The notes beneath the pieces are model-generated. The model saw only the letters and a program-made list of their open reading frames with translations, was not told the origin of the DNA and did not search any database. A DNA stretch of 64,000 bases. Origin: Sphingomonas sp. UBA978 (lineage in GTDB: Bacteria; Pseudomonadota; Alphaproteobacteria; Sphingomonadales; Sphingomonadaceae). Below are positions 28,392 through 37,539 of the stretch, one piece after another (position 1 is the first letter of the stretch; the number at the start of each line of letters is the position of its first letter). A program made the position numbers and the translations under genes. Location of the stretch: the NCBI RefSeq assembly GCF_002292295.1, contig NZ_DBBS01000014.1:1-64000 (forward strand), written 5' to 3'.

Positions 28392-28631
28392 TCCCCTGTC
28401 CTCCCGATGAACTCTTCTAACGGAAAACCTGCCTTTTACGGAGGTGATCGCAGCCGGTGGTCCGAAGGTTTCGGTGCCCGGCGACGATAAAAATTGTCAT
28501 CATATGTCGCCATATATGTCGACTTTGACCGAAAAATATAAGTCCGTAATTGACATAGATTGGTATTGTAACATAGCCTTCCTTCCGGGGGTGGGCCGAA
28601 GAGGGCGGCACACGGAAACAGGGAGGGCTCA
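28392..28631. promoter_or_regulatory. Divergent promoter region, AT-rich
   Basis: The 240-base gap between the halogenase and the TonB receptor is markedly AT-rich from 28480 to 28580. It contains a short direct repeat, CATATGTCGC/CATATATGTCGA (28501-28522), and a TTGACA (28550-28555) oriented toward the receptor. No convincing -10 can be fixed. GGGAGGG at 28620-28626 is the receptor ribosome-binding site. Confidence 0.4.
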
Positions 28632-31499
28632 ATGAAAGTTCGTACGCTTGCGTTGTTTACTACGGCGATCACCAGCGTCGGCTGGTCGGTTTCCGCCACC
28701 GCGCAGGATCAGGTCGCCGATACGCCTGCACAGGAGCAGACGCAGGCCGACGCGCCCCGCAGCACCGCTGATCGCGTGACGCAGCGGCTGGAGAAGCGCG
28801 GAGAGGCCAATACCGATGGCGATGGAGACATCGTCGTCGTCGGCACGCGGAATGCGATCGCCAACTCGATCGACACGAAAAGGGCATCGTCGGCGCAGAT
28901 CGACGTCATCACCGCGGAGGACGTGTCCCGCTATCCCGACGTCAACGTCGCCGAATCGCTGTCGCGCCTGCCGGGCATCACGATCGATCGTACGGCGGGC
29001 GGGGAGGGCGCCAAGGTGTCGATCAACGGCATCGACTCCCGGCTGATCCTGACCCAGTTCAACGGCCAGCCGATCGCGACCGCCGAAACCGGCGCCAACA
29101 ACCGCGATACCGGCCGCAGCTTCAATTTCCGCAATCTGGCGCCGGAACTGATCGGTACGGTCGAGGTCTACAAGACGTCCGAGGCGCGGCTGGACGAAGG
29201 CGGGGTCGGCGGCTCGATCATCGTCAATTCGCGCCTGCCGTTCGAACTGCCCCGCAATACCCTGTCGGTGGCGGCCAACTACAATCTGAACCTGCGCAAC
29301 AAGGAACGCGATCCGCGCGCGTCGATCCTGTACAGCTGGTACACCGAGGACAAGACCTTCGGCATTCTGGCAAGCCTCGCCTACAACAAGTCGGTGCTGG
29401 GTTCGGGGTCGTTCGAGACGCGTTATGGCCCGGCCTGCAACGGCAATGGCTGGGGCGGCTGCACCAACGGCGCGACCGGGGCGTTCCGCAACGCCGCACT
29501 GCTGCCCACCGTGACCAGTGGCCCGGCGCTGAACAGCGCGATGCTGGTGCCGCAATTCCTGTGGATGAGCGCGACCCGGTCGAACAGCATCCGCACCACG
29601 GGCTATCTCGCGGTCCAGGCAAAGCCGGTCGACAATTTCGAGATGCAGGGTACCGCGCTGCGCATCTGGGGCGATTTCTCGGATTACACGCAGACCTTCC
29701 AGACCGACTTCAGCGTGCCCTGGAACCAGAGCAACGCCTATGACGCGGGATCCGCGCCGATCACCCGGCTGTCGACCGTGACCACCCAGGCGGCGGGCAT
29801 CACCGGCGGCGCGGGCAATTTCGCGGTTCGCATGGACGAATATTACAAGCGTTCGAAGCTGAACACCGAGGTCTACAACATCCGGACGCGCTGGTCGCCC
29901 GGGCGGCTGGACATGGTCCTGAACGCGGGCATCACCCAGGCGACCGGCGGCAGCGACCCGGAATATTACCTCAGCTTCTACGGCAACACGTCGGGCAGCT
30001 TCGCCTTCGACCGCAACGGGCCTGCATTGACGCTGGCGACGTCGCCGACCGATCCGGCGCTGTTCAAGACGCGCGCGGCCGGCCAGCAGGCCGGGTTCGT
30101 GAAATTTGCCGAGACCCTCGACCGCTACCAATATGCCAAGTTCGACGGCAAGCTGAACCTCGATTGGGGCCCGGTGAAGGATCTGCTGTTCGGTGGCCGC
30201 ATCCAGCAGCATCGCTCGCTGAACAAGCCGACCTTCTACAACACCGTGTTCCCGCGCACCGAGAGCATGGCGGCGTATCAGACGTCGGTTCTGGACCCGA
30301 CATTGTGGCGAGGGCTGGGGGCAGGCGGCGCGCTGCGCAGCATCGTCGGCCTGACACAGGACTCGCTGACCAAATTCTCCGAGGCCAACCGGTCGCCGGG
30401 CAATGCCAGCGGCAATTACCGCGATGCCGGCAACTTCTGGAACACGATCGAGAATACCAACGCCGCGTATGGCCAGATCAATTACAGCGTCGGCCGCCTG
30501 TCGGGCGATATCGGCGTGCGCTACGCCAGAACCAGCAACGAACAGACCTATCGCTCGACGCTCGATTACGACCCGTGGTACGAAGAGCAGGTCACGATCA
30601 AGCGCGGCTACGACGACTGGTTGCCGTCGTTCAACGCCGCCTATGAGGTGACCGATGACATCAAGCTTCGTGCCGCGGCCAGCAAGGTCGTGTCGCGCCC
30701 GAGCTTCGCCGACATGTCCGGGCAGGTGGAATACAGCATCGACCGGTATTCGAGCTTCGGGCCGTTCTTTGGCGGAAACGGCGGCAATCCCGACCTGAAA
30801 CCCTATCGCGCGTGGCGCTACAATGCGGCGTTCGAATGGTATTTCGCGAAGGGCAGCCTGTTCAACGTCGATCTGTTCGTCAACGATATCCAGTCGTACA
30901 TCGTGCGCAAGAACGCCTTCGTCGAGGTCGTGGTCCCGACCGAAGCGGTCGATTTCTGCCGGCAGAACCGGTCGCTCTTCTGCAACGGCAAGCTGCAGCG
31001 GACGAACACGATGCTCGTCAACACGCCCTTCAACGGCAGCAACGCGCAGGTGCGGGGCGCGTCGATCGGCCTGACGAGCAATCTGGCCTGGGGATTCGGC
31101 ATCCAGACCAATGCGACGGTGCTCGACCAGAAATACGGATCCTTCACGGACAACTTCAATGCTCCCGGCAAACTCCCCCTCCCCTACCTCTCGAAGCTGA
31201 GCTATACGATTTCGCCCTTCTTCGAGCGGGGGCCGGTCCAGGCTCGTGTCTCCTACACCTGGCGCAGCAAGTATCTCGACACGGTCGGGACGGAAACGGA
31301 CGCGCCGACCTACGTCAACGCCTGGGGACAGTTGGATGCCCAGGCGGCGTACAACATCACCGACAGGCTGGCCGTGACGATCGCGGCGCAGAACATCCTC
31401 GACGCGACCGAAAGGCCGACGACCAACGGCAACCTGCCGCTGGCGTGGAACCGCTACGGCGCGCGCCTTACGGCGGGTGTGACGTTCCGCATGTTCTGA
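28632..31499 (+). CDS. TonB-dependent receptor, large Caulobacter/Xanthomonas type
   Basis: A 955-residue outer-membrane receptor. The signal peptide ends near VSATAQ (~25). A DIVVVGTR segment (66-73, TonB-box-like) leads into a plug with AEDVSRYPDVNVAESLSRLPG and INGIDSRLILTQFNG, the pattern of the TIGR01782 class that often imports sugars or other organic nutrients. The barrel ends in a canonical aromatic F (TFRMF). Its size and class argue for a nutrient rather than a siderophore ligand. It is divergent from the halogenase/sulfotransferase pair. GGGAGG is well spaced before the ATG. Confidence 0.93.
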   Translation: MKVRTLALFTTAITSVGWSVSATAQDQVADTPAQEQTQADAPRSTADRVTQRLEKRGEANTDGDGDIVVVGTRNAIANSIDTKRASSAQIDVITAEDVSRYPDVNVAESLSRLPGITIDRTAGGEGAKVSINGIDSRLILTQFNGQPIATAETGANNRDTGRSFNFRNLAPELIGTVEVYKTSEARLDEGGVGGSIIVNSRLPFELPRNTLSVAANYNLNLRNKERDPRASILYSWYTEDKTFGILASLAYNKSVLGSGSFETRYGPACNGNGWGGCTNGATGAFRNAALLPTVTSGPALNSAMLVPQFLWMSATRSNSIRTTGYLAVQAKPVDNFEMQGTALRIWGDFSDYTQTFQTDFSVPWNQSNAYDAGSAPITRLSTVTTQAAGITGGAGNFAVRMDEYYKRSKLNTEVYNIRTRWSPGRLDMVLNAGITQATGGSDPEYYLSFYGNTSGSFAFDRNGPALTLATSPTDPALFKTRAAGQQAGFVKFAETLDRYQYAKFDGKLNLDWGPVKDLLFGGRIQQHRSLNKPTFYNTVFPRTESMAAYQTSVLDPTLWRGLGAGGALRSIVGLTQDSLTKFSEANRSPGNASGNYRDAGNFWNTIENTNAAYGQINYSVGRLSGDIGVRYARTSNEQTYRSTLDYDPWYEEQVTIKRGYDDWLPSFNAAYEVTDDIKLRAAASKVVSRPSFADMSGQVEYSIDRYSSFGPFFGGNGGNPDLKPYRAWRYNAAFEWYFAKGSLFNVDLFVNDIQSYIVRKNAFVEVVVPTEAVDFCRQNRSLFCNGKLQRTNTMLVNTPFNGSNAQVRGASIGLTSNLAWGFGIQTNATVLDQKYGSFTDNFNAPGKLPLPYLSKLSYTISPFFERGPVQARVSYTWRSKYLDTVGTETDAPTYVNAWGQLDAQAAYNITDRLAVTIAAQNILDATERPTTNGNLPLAWNRYGARLTAGVTFRMF

Positions 31500-31842
31500 T
31501 GGTTCGGGGGGCTCGGCGTTTCCCAATCCTCGTCGGGTCCCCCCACTGGGCGTGGTGGTCATGGCCGTGAGCGGTGCGATCTGTGCCGCAGCATAGCCGC
31601 AGTCGACCACGCCCCTTTGTTTCGCGGTGCCGCCGGATGGTCACGGTGAGCATCGGGTCATGCCAATTTGCCAGAGATATATTTCCCCAAGACATGCGTC
31701 GCGAACGATCGGGGTTCGTGAGGCGACATGTCAGGCCGGTGCGGTCCACCGCGGCCTGCGGCCGACGGGTTTCCACGGCGCCTTCCCATCGACGACCGAG
31801 AGTTATGCGCGACCATCAAATCACGTGAAGCAGGAGGGAACG
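31500..31842. other. Intergenic segment after the TonB receptor
   Basis: About 340 bases without a recognisable gene. A GC-rich imperfect hairpin with GGGGGG (31506-31511) and CCCCCC (31539-31544) arms may end the receptor transcript. The part nearest 31830 carries the AGGAGGG ribosome-binding site of a short frame. Confidence 0.4.
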
Positions 31843-31923
31843 ATGATCGAACGCAAGACGACGACCGATCGCAGCATAAATGCCGACTGCGGTCCGGGCG
31901 GCGCGGCGACGGTCAGCGTCTGA
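31843..31923 (+). CDS. Possible 26-residue peptide gene
   Basis: AGGAGGG (31832-31838) sits at ideal spacing before an ATG that opens a 26-codon frame beginning MIERKTTTDRS and ending CGPGGAATVSV. A GC-rich hairpin begins 15 bases after the stop, so a compact transcription unit is visible. The peptide has a charged N-half and a small-residue C-half with one cysteine. No family is recognised. It could be a regulatory or leader peptide, a modified-peptide precursor or chance; no modification enzyme is adjacent except possibly the distant halogenase. Confidence 0.35.
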   Translation: MIERKTTTDRSINADCGPGGAATVSV

Positions 31924-31937
31924 CGGCGCAGATGGCA

Positions 31938-31976
31938 GGGGCACGGACGGAACGGAGCTATCCGGTCCCGTGCCCC
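31938..31976 (+). terminator. GC hairpin after the short frame
   Basis: GGGCACGG (31939-31946) pairs with CCGTGCCC (31968-31975), extended by flanking bases, around a 21-base loop that can itself fold. No T-run follows. The remaining ~250 bases to the next gene (to 32227) show nothing recognisable. Confidence 0.4.
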
Positions 31977-32227
31977 GCATATGACCGTCGACCGCTGACC
32001 GAGCGGCGCCGAGACAGGATCGCGGTGCGCATGCAGCTGGCGGTACGTACCTGCCACAGCGGGCACGACCGGCGATCAAGCGCACCGGAAGCTTTCGTTG
32101 GTGTGCAACGCGTTTCCGGAGCAAAAGCGATCCCAACCAAATGCGCCTCTGGAGCGTGTGCCTTTTCGGCTCGATCGGACTCGCTCCTCGGGCGGGGCCG
32201 TTGCCGGCAAGATCGGCGCCGCTCCGC

Positions 32228-34519
32228 TCAGAATCTGCGCCGCACCGTGCCGAAGACCTGACGTGGCGATCCGGCCTGAAGCGTGTTGTTCAGCGATGCC
32301 GCCGTGTTGAAGAACTGGCCCGAGCCGAGCGCCGCGATGTAGGTTTCGTCGGTCAGGTTGACGGCATTGATCTGGACCTCGACGCCGGCGAACGTGCTGT
32401 CCGCGGGGAAGCGATAGCCGATCGCTGCGTCGAATAGCGTGTAGCCCTTGACCGTCACGTCGCCGGTATAGGTGACGTTGCGGCGGGAGGTGTAGGCGCC
32501 CGCCAGATTGGCGAAGAACCGGCCATCGTCATAGTTGATCTCGCCCTTGCCGAGATGGGCGGGGGTGTCGACGGTGCGCACACCCCGGGTCGGGACGAAT
32601 GCCGCGCCATTGACCGTGTCGTCGTCGTAGGTGCTGTCGTTGTACGAATAGGAGGCGATCAGCGCGAGCGGACGCGCCAGCTGATAGGTGGCGGCCACTT
32701 CGACGCCGCGGCTCGTGACGCTGCCGACGTTTTGCAGGATGCTCGGATTGCCGAGGATGTTCGCACCGCTGAAGGCCGCCAGCAGCCGGTTCCTGAACTT
32801 GACGTCATAGCCGGCGAGCACCCCGCGGACCCGGCCGAGATCGAAGCGCCAGCCCGCCTCGATGGTGCGCGACGTCTCGGGCTTCAGCGTGTCGCGGATG
32901 GCCTCGAAACCGACCTGGGTCGTGCCGAAGGGGCCGCGGAACGAGCTGATGTACGCGCGCATGTTCTCGGCGTAATTGGCGAACAGCTCCTGACGACCGA
33001 TGCGATAGGTCGCACCGATCTGGGGCTGGAACCAATCCCTTGCGGCGATCCGGCCGTTGATGAACGGCGTTCCGACGGTGGTCGTGATGCCGTTCGACAC
33101 GCGTGCGCCCTTGAAGCCGCCGGCGATCGTCAGCGCGTCGAGGATTTTCCAGCTGTCGCTGACGAAATACTGGTTCGTCACGGTGGTCAGGTCGGTGAGG
33201 AAATCGCTGCGGAATGGCGTCGTCAGGAAGCTGGTGACGTCCGGCCGGTTGGTGAGGCTGGCGGCATAGTAATTGCGGTCGGTGCTGGCGCGATTGTCCT
33301 CGTGCCAATAGCCGATCTGGACCGTGTGCCCGCCGAGCGTCGCCGTCGCGCGGGCGAGGCCGCCGTCGCGCGTGATGCCATATTCGGTGGTGCGGACCGA
33401 CAGCGGGAAGCCATCGGGGGAGAAGACCGCCGGCGTGTAGATGCCGCCGCTGCCCTTGTCGTAATGGTGGTAATAGGTGGCGCTCGCATCCAGCCAATCG
33501 GCGACCGGCACGTCAAGCGTCACTGCGCCCAGCCAGTCGCGCCGCACGCCCCCGCTGTCGTAATAGGTGTCGTTGACGTTGGTATAGGGTGCCGGAAAGG
33601 CGACGCCTGCGGTCGGAAAGGGCAGGGGGCGGCGTGCGGCCTCAGCGGTCCGGTTCGCACTTACCTGCGACAGCAGGATCGCGGTGGCATAGTCCGGGCG
33701 CAGGAAATCAAGGTCGTAGCCGATGCGCGACAGCGTCGCCGGCGACAAATCTGCGTAGTTGCGCTCTTTGTGGAGCGAGTAATTGAGCCAGCCGGTCAGC
33801 GTCGCATCGCCGATTGTCTGGACGATCTTGCCGTTGACCTTGTTGTCGGACTGGCCGCCGAAGCCCTTCCACTTGCTGGCGTCGTGGATGACGCCGGAAA
33901 CCGACAGCAACGTGCCCGTCGCCAGTTCGCCGCTGTCCAGCCGGCCATACAGATGCACCGTGTCGTACATGCCATAGGTCAGTGCCACTTCGCCGCCGAG
34001 ATCCTGCGACGGCGCGCGCGACACGAACTCCAGATTGCCGCCGAGATTGCTGGTCGAGGCGATGCCGAGCGATCCGGCGCCCTGCGAGACGTCGACCCGC
34101 GCGATATTCTCGGTTGCGATCGCGCGGCTGACATGCAGGCCGTTGTGATTGTTGTAGAACATGTCGCCGAGTGGCACGCCGTCGAGGGTGTAGCCCATTT
34201 GGCTCTGGTTGAAGCCACGCACCGACAGGCGGGTGCCCAGTTCGTACGACCCGAAGGGGTCGGAGCTTTGCAGCGCCACGCCGGGCAGGCGGGCGACCGC
34301 CTTCAGCGGCGAACTGCCCGGTGGCAGAATCTCGATCGCCTTGCGCGAAACCGTCTGTTCCTGGCGGACCTTGCCGCTGCCATAGACGACGATCTCGCCT
34401 CCGGACTCCTGCGGTTCGGCCGATGCGATCCGGTCGTCGGGTGCGGTTTGTGCGCGCGCGACGCCGGAGATGGCGAACAGCGCGCTCACCGAGGCGAGCA
34501 GCATCGTCTTGCGGATCAT
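32228..34519 (-). CDS. TonB-dependent receptor, probably phosphate-compound related
   Basis: A 763-residue receptor. The signal peptide ends at SGVARAQ (~24). GGEIVVYGSGKVR is followed by a plug with SPLKAVARLPGV, SVRGFNQSQMGYTLDG and VDVSQGAGSLG, then a barrel ending in VRRRF. The plug lacks siderophore-receptor hallmarks. It is divergent from a PhoD phosphatase gene with an 11-bp-phased array between them, so uptake of a phosphorylated substrate such as an organophosphate is suggested. The receptor class is certain and the ligand is inference. Confidence 0.92.
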   Translation of the reverse strand: MIRKTMLLASVSALFAISGVARAQTAPDDRIASAEPQESGGEIVVYGSGKVRQEQTVSRKAIEILPPGSSPLKAVARLPGVALQSSDPFGSYELGTRLSVRGFNQSQMGYTLDGVPLGDMFYNNHNGLHVSRAIATENIARVDVSQGAGSLGIASTSNLGGNLEFVSRAPSQDLGGEVALTYGMYDTVHLYGRLDSGELATGTLLSVSGVIHDASKWKGFGGQSDNKVNGKIVQTIGDATLTGWLNYSLHKERNYADLSPATLSRIGYDLDFLRPDYATAILLSQVSANRTAEAARRPLPFPTAGVAFPAPYTNVNDTYYDSGGVRRDWLGAVTLDVPVADWLDASATYYHHYDKGSGGIYTPAVFSPDGFPLSVRTTEYGITRDGGLARATATLGGHTVQIGYWHEDNRASTDRNYYAASLTNRPDVTSFLTTPFRSDFLTDLTTVTNQYFVSDSWKILDALTIAGGFKGARVSNGITTTVGTPFINGRIAARDWFQPQIGATYRIGRQELFANYAENMRAYISSFRGPFGTTQVGFEAIRDTLKPETSRTIEAGWRFDLGRVRGVLAGYDVKFRNRLLAAFSGANILGNPSILQNVGSVTSRGVEVAATYQLARPLALIASYSYNDSTYDDDTVNGAAFVPTRGVRTVDTPAHLGKGEINYDDGRFFANLAGAYTSRRNVTYTGDVTVKGYTLFDAAIGYRFPADSTFAGVEVQINAVNLTDETYIAALGSGQFFNTAASLNNTLQAGSPRQVFGTVRRRF

Positions 34520-34681
34520 CGGGTTCCCACCTTTTGAGAAGCGTCGTAAGGTCGTCGTTCGTCGACGATCGTCAGGGCCCGGTTACGATCGCCCGGGGAC
34601 GTTTTCGTTGCGCTTCTGCGACGTTTCCGTGACGTCCGGTTCTCCGTGTCATCGCCGCGTCATGGCAGGCGGACAGGATGG
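34520..34681. promoter_or_regulatory. Divergent promoter with Pho-box-like 11-bp repeats
   Basis: Read on the minus strand, 34635-34596 gives ACGTCAC-GGAA, ACGTCGC-AGAA, GCGCAAC-GAAA, ACGTCCC: four units at 11-base spacing. Each is a 7-base block followed by an A-rich 4-base linker, the architecture of PhoB sites (CTGTCAT-N4 repeats). The exact sequence deviates from the enterobacterial consensus. Its place between a PhoD phosphatase and a TonB receptor makes phosphate control plausible. Confidence 0.45.
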
Positions 34682-36211
34682 ATGCGCATGACGACATCCG
34701 ATCACCTGTGGCATCGCCGGGCGCTACTCGCCGCCATGGCCGGGCTGGCGGTGATGCCGTCGATCCCGCTCGATGCCCATGCGCGGACCGATGCGGACCC
34801 GTTCGCCCTCGGCGTGGCGAGCGGTGATCCCACGACGGACGGCTTCGTCCTGTGGACGCGGTTGATCGGGCCGCATGCCACGCCGCTGCAGGCCGCAACG
34901 GTTGCGGTCCGTTATGAGGTGGCGACCGATCCGCACTTCCGCACGATCGTCCGTCGCGGGCGGGGCGGCGCCTTTCCCGAGCGCGCCCATGCGGTACACG
35001 TCGAGGTCACGGGTCTGCCGCCGGGCAGGCCCTATTGGTATCGCTTCCACGCGCTCGGCGCGACCAGCCCGGTCGGGCGGGCGGCGACGTCGCCGGTGAT
35101 CGCGGACCGGTTGCGGCTGGCGGTGACGTCCTGCCAGCATTGGGAACAGGCATGGTTCGGCGCCTATCGCGACATCGTCGCCGCCGAACCCGATCTGATC
35201 GTCCAGCTCGGCGACTATATCTACGAGCAGAGCTACCCCGACCTGCCCCGCATCCGCGACTTCGGCGCGTCGGAGCCGCGCGATCTGGCCGGTTATCGGC
35301 AGCGGCATGCGCTCTACAAGACCGATGCCGATCTTCAGGCCGCACACCGCGCCTGCCCCTGGGTGGTGACCTGGGACGATCATGAGGTCCTGAACGACTA
35401 TGCCGGCCTCGCCAACCGCGAAGGATTGCCGCCCGCATTATTCGCACCGCGGCGTGCGGCGGCCTATCAGGCCTATTTCGAACACATGCCGATCCGGCCC
35501 GGCCTGTGGCGCAATCGTCGCGCACCGCGCCTGTATCGCGCCGTCGACTGGGGCGATCTGGTGTCGATGTCGGTCCTCGACACCCGCCAGTATCGCAGTG
35601 CGCCGCCATGCGCCGCGCCGGACGTGGCGCGGAACGTCCGGCTGGAGGACTGCGCCGCGGCGTCGGCACCGGGTCGCACGATCCTGGGAAGCGCGCAGGA
35701 ACGCTGGCTGTCCGATCGCCTTGCCGGCGAGCGCCGCCCCTGGTCACTTATCGCGCAGCAGGTGTTCTTCGCCCCGCTCTGGCTGGACGGCGCGCGGACG
35801 TCGACGTTCAGCGATCAGTGGGACGGATATGCGGCCAACCGTACCCGGCTGCTGCGCGACATGCAGCGGCCGGCGGTGACGAACCCGATCGTGTTGAGCG
35901 GGGACGTGCATTCCTTTTGGGCGAACGATCTTCGCGGCGAGGACGGTACGGTCACAGGGGCCGAACTCGTCACCTCCGCGCTGGGCGCCGCGCCGCCGCC
36001 GACCGGGCGCTTCGGCGATGTCGGGCAGAATAACCCGCACGTTCGTTTCCACGACGTCCGGCATAGCGGCTGGACGCAGATCGATATCGATCGCGCGCGC
36101 GTGCGCGCCGACATGCGGATGATCGTGGACAGGGGCGACCGCAACGGCGCCATCCGCAGCGGCGGCGCGTTCGTCATCGCCGCGGGGGCGCGAACGCTCT
36201 CCGCGGCTTAG
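34682..36211 (+). CDS. phoD: PhoD-family alkaline phosphatase
   Basis: A ~509-residue secreted phosphatase/phosphodiesterase. The N-terminus has twin arginines (LWHRRALLAAMAG) before a hydrophobic stretch ending at DAHA, consistent with Tat export as known for PhoD. A PhoD N-terminal domain (FALGVASGDPTTDGFVLWTRL region) precedes the catalytic part, with LGDYIYE, TWDDHEVLNDYAG and LSGDVHSFW supplying metal ligands (Ca/Fe in known structures). ATG 34682 follows AGGA; 34688 and 34646 are alternatives. It probably releases phosphate from organic phosphoesters in the periplasm or outside the cell. It is paired divergently with the TonB receptor. Confidence 0.9.
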   Translation: MRMTTSDHLWHRRALLAAMAGLAVMPSIPLDAHARTDADPFALGVASGDPTTDGFVLWTRLIGPHATPLQAATVAVRYEVATDPHFRTIVRRGRGGAFPERAHAVHVEVTGLPPGRPYWYRFHALGATSPVGRAATSPVIADRLRLAVTSCQHWEQAWFGAYRDIVAAEPDLIVQLGDYIYEQSYPDLPRIRDFGASEPRDLAGYRQRHALYKTDADLQAAHRACPWVVTWDDHEVLNDYAGLANREGLPPALFAPRRAAAYQAYFEHMPIRPGLWRNRRAPRLYRAVDWGDLVSMSVLDTRQYRSAPPCAAPDVARNVRLEDCAAASAPGRTILGSAQERWLSDRLAGERRPWSLIAQQVFFAPLWLDGARTSTFSDQWDGYAANRTRLLRDMQRPAVTNPIVLSGDVHSFWANDLRGEDGTVTGAELVTSALGAAPPPTGRFGDVGQNNPHVRFHDVRHSGWTQIDIDRARVRADMRMIVDRGDRNGAIRSGGAFVIAAGARTLSAA

Positions 36212-36337
36212 GGATCGTAACGGCTCGCAGGGCCGGATGGTCCGGAGCCTGACCGGCACGTACGGTCGCGCACAGCCGAAGCCGGCACAGACACACGCCG
36301 GCGCCTGCGCATCCCCGGTCCCTCGCGGATCGCAATG

Positions 36338-37027
36338 CTAGAGGCGAAACCCTTGCGCCGCCCACCAGGCGAACAGCGCCGCCGCGACGATCCCGGCAAG
36401 TGCACGCAACGGCGATGCGCCGAGCGGTTCGGCGGGGTGGCGCGTGCCGGCCGGGCTGCGGCCGTGGATCATCGGACCGATCAGGTCGTGGCGCAGGCGG
36501 ATCAGGTGGAACAGGATCGCGATCACATGCAGCGCGACCAGCGCGAGCAGCAGGTTGAAGATCAGTTCGTGCGCCGAGGCGGCAAGCCGGCCCTGTTCGA
36601 AGCTGACGTAATCGGCGAGCGGACCCGATTCGAGCCCGTCGACATCCACCGCGAACAGGCCCGCCAAGGCCATCGCGACCAATGCGGCGAGCATCACGAT
36701 CACGCTCCATCCGCCGATCGGATTGTGCCCCGGCGGGGCTTCGTCGCGCCCGGCGATCAGCCCGCGGGCATAAGCGATGCCGGTGCGCGGTCCCTTCACG
36801 AACTGCGCGAACCGCGCGGTGCGGCCGCCGGCGACGCCCCAGTAAAGGCGGAACACGACCAGCGCGAGGATCGCATAGCCCGACAGGCGGTGCCATGCCA
36901 TGTCGTGGCGTTCGCCGCTCCACCAGGAGAAGGCCATCAGCACCACCAGCGTCCAGTGGAACAGCCGCACCGCGGCGTCCCAGACGGGCACGCGGGCGGT
37001 CGTGCCGGGGGAGGGCTCCGCCGCCAT
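36338..37027 (-). CDS. Cytochrome b561-type integral membrane protein
   Basis: A 229-residue protein with four core helices. VRLFHWTLVVLMAF and MAWHRLSGYAIL carry heme-ligand histidines, and HELIFNLLLALVALHVIAILFHL carries the second set. It belongs to the bacterial b561/Ni-Fe hydrogenase cytochrome b family that passes electrons between quinol and periplasmic cytochromes. It starts five bases after the end of the cytochrome c' gene and is the last gene of a five-gene minus-strand operon. It may connect the quinone pool to cytochrome c' and the DUF1592 cytochrome (inference). Confidence 0.9.
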   Translation of the reverse strand: MAAEPSPGTTARVPVWDAAVRLFHWTLVVLMAFSWWSGERHDMAWHRLSGYAILALVVFRLYWGVAGGRTARFAQFVKGPRTGIAYARGLIAGRDEAPPGHNPIGGWSVIVMLAALVAMALAGLFAVDVDGLESGPLADYVSFEQGRLAASAHELIFNLLLALVALHVIAILFHLIRLRHDLIGPMIHGRSPAGTRHPAEPLGASPLRALAGIVAAALFAWWAAQGFRL

Positions 37028-37032
37028 CGCGG

Positions 37033-37509
37033 TCAGCTGTCGGCGCGGAACTGGCGATGGCAGGCGGCGCAGGTCGCACCGGTCGCCTTCGCCTGCGCGC
37101 GGATCGCGGCGACGTCGCCGCCGTTCGTCACCGCGACCAACTTGCCCGATTCGGCGATCAGCTTCGCCATCTGCGCGTCGAAGGTGGCGCGGTCGCTCCA
37201 GATCGTGGTCAGTGCGTCGTTGGGCACGCCGGCCGATGCGCCGCTGCCGGCGGGGAACAGCGCCGGCTGTTCGCGCGCGGTCGCGGCGAGGACGCGCGCG
37301 GCGGCGGTCATCGCATCCTTCGCCGGGGCATCGCTTTTCAGCTGGTCGTTGAGCGCCTTCATCGCGCCGCCCATCTTCTTGAACCCGGCCTGCCGCGCCG
37401 CCACCGCCGCCGCGGGCGTGGGACCGGCCGCGGCCAGCGTCGCGGAGGCTGCCAGCGTCGCCGCGGCGAATCCGAGCAGGCCGATCTGGAAATGTCGTGT
37501 CGTCGTCAT
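37033..37509 (-). CDS. Cytochrome c' (class II c-type cytochrome)
   Basis: A 158-residue exported protein with signal peptide to about AAAG (residue 28) and a four-helix bundle. The heme attachment motif CAACH sits near the C-terminus (GATCAACHRQFRADS), as is diagnostic of cytochrome c'/c-556. It is periplasmic. Family roles include gas binding (NO, CO) and electron transfer. Proximity to cytochrome b561 and the DUF1592 cytochrome suggests electron transfer within the operon. Confidence 0.92.
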   Translation of the reverse strand: MTTTRHFQIGLLGFAAATLAASATLAAAGPTPAAAVAARQAGFKKMGGAMKALNDQLKSDAPAKDAMTAAARVLAATAREQPALFPAGSGASAGVPNDALTTIWSDRATFDAQMAKLIAESGKLVAVTNGGDVAAIRAQAKATGATCAACHRQFRADS

Positions 37510-37539
37510 GCGATCATCCCGTGCTTGAAGAGGGCGGCA

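Noticed and set aside
28417..28632. Short minus-strand frame in the halogenase/TonB gap
   Set aside because: It overlaps the probable promoters and the receptor ribosome-binding site and has no family features.
28629..31610. 993-codon minus-strand frame opposite the TonB receptor
   Set aside because: The composition (Arg/Val/Gln-rich, no domain) is that of an antisense shadow. The plus strand encodes a complete receptor with signal peptide and ribosome-binding site.
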